A DNA stretch of 64,000 nucleotides from Lachnospiraceae bacterium JLR.KK008 (lineage in GTDB: Bacteria; Bacillota; Clostridia; Lachnospirales; Lachnospiraceae), in the NCBI GenBank assembly GCA_037015955.1, contig CP143548.1, forward strand, positions 737,501-801,500. Reading direction: 5' to 3'. The stretch's first letter is position 1. Each line of letters opens with the position of its first letter. The position numbers were made by a program, and so were the translations under genes. Of this stretch, positions 59,801 through 64,000 are shown piece by piece. The notes under the pieces were generated by a model. It was not told the DNA's origin and did no database searches. It saw only the letters and a list, made by a program, of their open reading frames with translations.

Positions 59801-60765
59801 ATTGATGCCTCCTTGCCAAGCCATAGATTTGTCTCCCGCTCCTCACAGGGGATCACAGTTCCTGTACTTTCCGATTTTTCATATTGCTGCCAGAATTTGC
59901 TGTCTGTCCGCCAGGGTTCCAGATCACGGACATTGATAAAGGCGCGGAAGGTTGAATTTTCCTGAGGCCCGCTGAACATGATCTGTTCAATCGTAGGGTC
60001 GAGAGAGATACCGATGACGAAATCATTATTTTCTGTCACATAGAAAAATGGCCGGAATTCATAGAACTCCTGCAGTTCCTCGTCTTCATTGAGAAACCAT
60101 GAGAGAAGGATGCGTGTACTCTCATCATCAGAAGCGGACAGCCCGTAGGAAGGGTCTGCTTTTCGCTGCCACAGTCTGATAAAATCTTCGTCGATCCGGA
60201 AAATATCCGATAACTCGTAGGTTTCTCCTGTCGTCAGATCGAGGTTAAGTGTACGCTGTGTATATTTGGTGAGATAAACAGGATTGCCTGCGCAGTAGAG
60301 CTCCTGGTAATTGATACTCAGCAGATACTGGCTGTGGAACGTTGCATCGCAGCTTACATCGCTGGCGAATATCTGGTAGTCTTCGTCCTGATATGCCCGG
60401 ACTTCTTTGGAAGGATGCAGATGCCAGTAATTCACTCTGTCCATTGCCGTATCATAGAGCAGTGTGTTCAGGGATTCCTGCACGGCGGGGTCAATGCCCT
60501 CGATCTGTGGATATTCCACAGTGACAGTCTCCCAATAGGGGTATTCCTCCGTATACATCTCATAAAATAATTCCTGCCGTATGGTATAATCCTCACAGCC
60601 CTGCCCGGGCAGCATCCGGATCAAAAACCAGGCGATACCGCACATAAGCGCGATAATTGTCAGACCGATCGCCGACGCCAGTGCGATGGCGACGGGCAGG
60701 ATGTTTTCTTTGTTTTTCTGTCCCGGTCCGGGGATATTTTGCTGCATGATTTCTCTTTCGTCCAT
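59776..60765 (-). CDS. Membrane-anchored protein with a DUF4163/DUF3298-like outer domain
   Basis: A 329-residue protein: short acidic cytoplasmic start (ATG 60765 after AAAGGAATC), one membrane helix (ILPVAIALASAIGLTIIALM), then an outer domain whose order EYPQIEGIDPAVQESLNTLL, SDVSCDATFHSQYLLSINYQ and LTTGETYELSDIF fits the DUF4163-DUF3298 pair found in RsiV-type anti-sigma factors. No sigma factor gene is adjacent and the cytoplasmic part is too short for an anti-sigma domain, so a sensory or lysozyme-binding role is only a guess. Confidence 0.65.
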   Translation of the reverse strand: MDEREIMQQNIPGPGQKNKENILPVAIALASAIGLTIIALMCGIAWFLIRMLPGQGCEDYTIRQELFYEMYTEEYPYWETVTVEYPQIEGIDPAVQESLNTLLYDTAMDRVNYWHLHPSKEVRAYQDEDYQIFASDVSCDATFHSQYLLSINYQELYCAGNPVYLTKYTQRTLNLDLTTGETYELSDIFRIDEDFIRLWQRKADPSYGLSASDDESTRILLSWFLNEDEELQEFYEFRPFFYVTENNDFVIGISLDPTIEQIMFSGPQENSTFRAFINVRDLEPWRTDSKFWQQYEKSESTGTVIPCEERETNLWLGKEASIWMYYEEY

Positions 60766-60787
60766 ATCGATTCCTTTCGTATGCTTC

Positions 60788-61603
60788 TCAGACGGTCTCC
60801 TGTGATTTCCCTGCGATCTTCTGCAAGCACTCAAATACGGTCTTTCCGCCGGCGATGATGCCGGATTTTTTGCGACAGTCCAGGGTCTCGTGTTCGATCG
60901 GGGCGATCAGCCCTCCGGCCTCCCGGAGGATAACAGCGGCGCCGGCGTAATCCCACGGACAGAGCCGGTATTCGAAAAAGCCGTCGCATTTGCCGCAGGC
61001 TGTGTAGCACAGTTCCAGTGCGGCTGAGCCGAATCGGCGAAAGTCCCCGCACAGGGGAAGCAGGGCAGTGATCATGTGGAGGTATTTTTCATGGAGCTCT
61101 TCATAATAGAGGGAAGTGCCGGCACAGATAATAGCGTTTGCCAGAGGTTTTTCGGAGACGTGGATCGGTTTATCATTGAGAAAAGCGCCCTGTCCGCTGA
61201 CTGCCGTATACAACTCATCGAGAAAGGGATTGCAGACGATGCCTGTCAGTCCGATTGTTTTGTAATAGAGACCGATGGAGATGGCGGACTGTCTGTTGCC
61301 GGAGATAAAATTCTGTGTCCCGTCGATCGGGTCGATGATCCACGTAAAGTCCGCAAGAGAGGCAGGGGCGTCGCTCTCCTCCAGCAGGAAAGAGGCACCG
61401 GGCAGCAGAGGCGTCAGCTCTGTCACGAGCATCTCCTGCACTTTCAGGTCCATATCAGTGACGAAATTGGCATGTCCCGTTTTTTGAGAGACAGAGGAGA
61501 TGGCGGTTTTCGCCAGATAATTTCCGGTCTTCTTTGCAATTTCTTTCGCCCTGTCGGCGATCTGTTCCAGTTCCCGTTCGGAAAGAGGGATTTCCTTTGT
61601 CAT
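60788..61603 (-). CDS. Inositol monophosphatase family protein
   Basis: A 271-residue Mg2+-dependent phosphatase: SFLLEESDAPA (metal Glu), FTWIIDPIDGTQNFISG (metal Asp residues), RRFGSAALELCYTACG and LCPWDYAGAAVILREAGG, the complete family motif set. AGGAGGACGCT precedes ATG 61603. Substrates may be inositol phosphate, 3'-phosphoadenosine 5'-phosphate or sugar phosphates. First gene of a leftward three-gene run. Confidence 0.9.
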   Translation of the reverse strand: MTKEIPLSERELEQIADRAKEIAKKTGNYLAKTAISSVSQKTGHANFVTDMDLKVQEMLVTELTPLLPGASFLLEESDAPASLADFTWIIDPIDGTQNFISGNRQSAISIGLYYKTIGLTGIVCNPFLDELYTAVSGQGAFLNDKPIHVSEKPLANAIICAGTSLYYEELHEKYLHMITALLPLCGDFRRFGSAALELCYTACGKCDGFFEYRLCPWDYAGAAVILREAGGLIAPIEHETLDCRKKSGIIAGGKTVFECLQKIAGKSQETV

Positions 61604-61757
61604 AGCGTCCTCCTGTCGTTGTGTCTGGTTTATTGTATACATTCTATTGTACAAACGGTGAGTTCCGAAGTCAATGCACAGTCCGCTCTTTTGCGTGTTC
61701 CTGCGGTTCTTTCTTTTTGTGGTATTTCATATATTATGAGGAAGGCATAGAGGCGGA

Positions 61758-62888
61758 ATGGACGCCATACCCACTAAGGTACGGCGCTGCGATACTATGA
61801 AATATCTGAAATATGTAAAATGTGCGATCGTGGCGGAATGTGTGCTGCTGACATGTATGGGTTTTTTTATGTGTGCGGAGAAAGACACGGCGCTGCCTGC
61901 GGCGGCCACGGAAGGAACCGGGCGGGGCTCTGACACTGCGGATGAGGGAAAAGAGACGCAGGAGAACGAAGACTATATCAAATGGGTGGAGTTTCATGCG
62001 ACCGAGGAAATTCTCAGCGCCGCATACCGGCTGGATGTGGAAAGTTACGGTGAGAAAGTACATCTGAGCTGGATTGATCTGCTCGCCTACGTGGCGGCGA
62101 AACATGGCGGACAGTTTCCGGGCGGCTGTGTCAGGGAGATGGAGCAGACTGCGGAGAAGCTGCGCAGCAGGGAGACGACGATCGAAGAACTGACGCAGGA
62201 TATGCAGTATTTTTCTTATTATCAAAAGGCATATTCGGCCATTCTCGGCGGCTTCGTCGGAGAATATCAAATACAGAAAAAAAGAGAGGACGGCAGGCTC
62301 TACTGGGAGAACTGTTACGGCCTCAAAGCCTTTTCTCCGGTGGCCAGGGGATTCTATTATGAAGATTACGATGACTTTGGCGCTTCCAGGAGCTATGGAT
62401 ATGCCAGGCCGCATCTGGGTCATGATATGATGGGACAGATCGGGACGCCGATCATTGCCGTGGAATCCGGTTATGTGGAGGCGCTTGGCTGGAACCGGTA
62501 CGGTGGCTGGCGGATCGGCATCCGAAGTTTCGACAAAAAACGATATTATTACTATGCACATCTGCGCCAGAATTTTCCTTATAACAAAGAGCTGAAGGAA
62601 GGCAGTGTCGTCACGGCCGGAGATGTGATCGGCTATATGGGACATACGGGCTACAGTGATACGGAAAACGTCAATAATATCAAGACGGTACATCTTCACT
62701 GGGGACTGCAGCTCATCTTTGACGAGTCTCAGAAGGAGGGAAACAATGAGATATGGGTCGACTGTTACCAACTGACAAAATTCCTCTACAAAAACCGGTC
62801 GGAGACGGAAAAGGACGAGGAGACGAAGGAATGGCACCGGGTATGTGATATGAAAGATCCGGCGGTGGAAGCGTTTGTGAAAAAATGA
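61758..62888 (+). CDS. M23-family peptidase (LytM-like), membrane-anchored
   Basis: A 376-residue protein with an N-terminal anchor (VKCAIVAECVLLTCMGFFMC), an acidic linker, a helical region and a C-terminal M23 domain. Zinc ligands are seen in RPHLGHDMMG (HxxxD) and VHLHWGLQL (HxH), with YYYYAHLRQNFP and VVTAGDVIGYMGHTGYSD between. ATG 61758 follows AGAGGCGGA; ATG 61797 is an alternative that begins directly at the anchor. Probably a cell-wall or sporulation-related endopeptidase. Confidence 0.83.
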   Translation: MDAIPTKVRRCDTMKYLKYVKCAIVAECVLLTCMGFFMCAEKDTALPAAATEGTGRGSDTADEGKETQENEDYIKWVEFHATEEILSAAYRLDVESYGEKVHLSWIDLLAYVAAKHGGQFPGGCVREMEQTAEKLRSRETTIEELTQDMQYFSYYQKAYSAILGGFVGEYQIQKKREDGRLYWENCYGLKAFSPVARGFYYEDYDDFGASRSYGYARPHLGHDMMGQIGTPIIAVESGYVEALGWNRYGGWRIGIRSFDKKRYYYYAHLRQNFPYNKELKEGSVVTAGDVIGYMGHTGYSDTENVNNIKTVHLHWGLQLIFDESQKEGNNEIWVDCYQLTKFLYKNRSETEKDEETKEWHRVCDMKDPAVEAFVKK

Positions 62889-62895
62889 TAAAAGC

Positions 62896-62942
62896 ATGTT
62901 GCATGGGGCGTGATAAGACTGGGAAAATGCAACATTTTAATT
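62896..62942 (+). terminator. Terminator after the M23 peptidase gene
   Basis: ATGTTGCAT and ATGCAACAT pair around a 22-base loop, followed by TTTAATT. Confidence 0.6.
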
Positions 62943-63007
62943 GACGAAATGAAATTTATTTGGTATCGTTATATCGTTACATAAAATTATAAGCGAGGGT
63001 GAAACGA

Positions 63008-64000
63008 ATGAAGACAAAGAAAAAATGGTCCGTAATCGTGGCAGTATTGCTTGTCGTGACAATGCTTGCAGGTTGCGGAGAAACCGTCAAAAAGGAATTT
63101 AAGGCGGAAAACGAAACATTCAGTATTCAGATGGATGAGACCTGGAGTGCGGAGAGCATGGGGGATGACGGCATTCTGGCGATCTTCAGCAAGGATGAGA
63201 CAAGAGGGATCATCGTAGCACAGTTTCCAAAGAATATGGGATATTCCGATATGGAAACGGTAAAGGATTCCGTGGAGACGACCTTTACGATGAACAGTGT
63301 GACTGCTGCGGAGGCACCGGCGTCTATCCCGGGTCTGGAAAATCTTTCAGCGGATATGAGCGGTATCGTACTGGAAGGACAGTCAGAGGAATGCTATACG
63401 GTCTATGGAGAGTCTGAATACGCATATTATTCCTTTATCTACATTGCCAAGAAAGTGTCTGATAAGAAAGTCGGACAGTTCCAGGAAGTGTGTGCTAGTT
63501 TTGTAGAGACAGCACCGGAGATCGAGGATAATTCCCAGGTAGCGGTTACTGACACGATCCGTTGGTTCAATGCTACCTGTGCGGTACTTACAAGCTCAAA
63601 CGGCTGGGACTACAATATATTTGGCGGGCTTCCGGCAAATGACGACAGCAAGGCGATTGAAGTGGAGCTTCTGGATGAATGGTGGGGTGTAACAGACAGG
63701 GCGTCTGCGGACGAGAACATGGACTGGCTGTTGACAGAGGGACACAGAGCGTCCTTCGCAGCGGATGTGGCTTCGGTACCGGAGCAGATCCCCGGCATAG
63801 AAGAAGTACCTGCCGCAGACAGAATTACATGGATCATGGAGAATTATGATGCGGCCCAGGAGGATGCGGAAGCAGTCGTGTACTGGTACAATCTCTATGA
63901 GGAGCAGGGAGACAAGGTGCTCAGCGCATGGGACTACAGCCGTGCGATGTCGCTTCTCGGATACTATTATCTGGCAGGCTACTATACGGAGACAGAGGCT
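63008..64000 (+). CDS. Lipoprotein with DUF1266-like C-terminus (3' end cut by window)
   Basis: 331 codons are in the window. Lipoprotein signal MKTKKKWSVIVAVLLVVTML then lipobox LAGC with the acylated Cys at residue 23. Residues 30-160 form a domain resembling stress-related lipoprotein modules (FSIQMDETWSAESMGDDGIL). The later part, VTDRASADENMDWLLTEGHR and AWDYSRAMSLLGYYYLAGYY, matches the helical pattern of DUF1266. GAGGGTGAAACGA precedes the ATG, and TTGACG-17-TATCGT at 62941-62969 is its likely promoter. Function unknown. Confidence 0.75.
   Translation, partial: MKTKKKWSVIVAVLLVVTMLAGCGETVKKEFKAENETFSIQMDETWSAESMGDDGILAIFSKDETRGIIVAQFPKNMGYSDMETVKDSVETTFTMNSVTAAEAPASIPGLENLSADMSGIVLEGQSEECYTVYGESEYAYYSFIYIAKKVSDKKVGQFQEVCASFVETAPEIEDNSQVAVTDTIRWFNATCAVLTSSNGWDYNIFGGLPANDDSKAIEVELLDEWWGVTDRASADENMDWLLTEGHRASFAADVASVPEQIPGIEEVPAADRITWIMENYDAAQEDAEAVVYWYNLYEEQGDKVLSAWDYSRAMSLLGYYYLAGYYTETEA

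Noticed and set aside
1-64000. CRISPR arrays, tRNA or rRNA genes, intact insertion sequences
   Set aside because: No regularly spaced repeats, cloverleaf genes, rRNA segments or intact transposase genes were found on reading through both strands.

Overview
The window reads as a chromosomal segment of a low-to-mid GC, Gram-positive anaerobe of the Clostridia, most likely a Lachnospiraceae-type gut bacterium. The pointers are strong GGAGG ribosome-binding sites, an ECF energizing module followed by truA, rplM and rpsI, a group II ThiT with a TPP riboswitch, a DUF4250 protein, M15/M23/NlpC cell-wall enzymes, several MATE exporters and the general codon style. No organism name can be proved from the sequence. 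No rRNA, tRNA or CRISPR array was seen.

1-8.9 kb is a sugar-acid and D-amino-acid locus. A leftward operon encodes galactonate dehydratase (cut by the window edge), a KDPG-type aldolase and a PfkB KDG/KDGal kinase. Divergently, a Na+/solute symporter, an N-acyl-D-amino-acid deacylase, a RidA protein, a PLP enzyme of the D-threonine aldolase/D-serine dehydratase fold and a FadR-type regulator follow in order. Read together they could deacetylate and deaminate an N-acetylated 2-amino-aldonate and feed it into the same KDG/KDPG route as galactonate. This is inference and is the main candidate for an undescribed system here.

8.9-17 kb holds a HAD phosphatase fused to a CPBP membrane protease, then glutamate synthase gltB-gltD behind a leader RNA with a clear antiterminator/terminator switch. 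17-24 kb is a mannose-family PTS operon (IIC, IID, IIB, SIS-fold deglycase/isomerase, IIA, HAD phosphatase) with a UTRA-only protein coupled to a full GntR/UTRA repressor; perfect 15-bp inverted operators overlap its promoter. It looks like an Amadori-product (fructosamine) uptake and deglycation system.

24-36.7 kb is mostly housekeeping: thiT with a TPP riboswitch, DUF4250, a RACo-like corrinoid-activator homologue, a deoxyinosine glycosylase, a FliD-C-like protein, Rrf2, MATE, XRE, M15 peptidase, ecfA1-ecfA2-ecfT-truA, and rplM-rpsI.

36.7-46.4 kb, directly after the rpsI terminator, is an AT-rich decayed mobile region: integrase C-terminus, disrupted resolvase with a res-like site, frameshifted metalloprotease and HTH genes, a candidate type I toxin-antitoxin pair, a GNAT protein, and an intact response regulator/kinase/ABC set of the peptide-antibiotic-resistance type.

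46.4-64 kb returns to host-like sequence: secreted transglutaminase-like protein, dicarboxylate-type symporter, 5'-nucleotidase, two MATE exporters, MscS, SDR, thioredoxin reductase, NlpC/P60 hydrolase, a DnaA-box cluster upstream of hpf, two extracytoplasmic proteins of unknown role, an inositol-monophosphatase family enzyme, an M23 peptidase and a DUF1266-like lipoprotein cut by the right edge.
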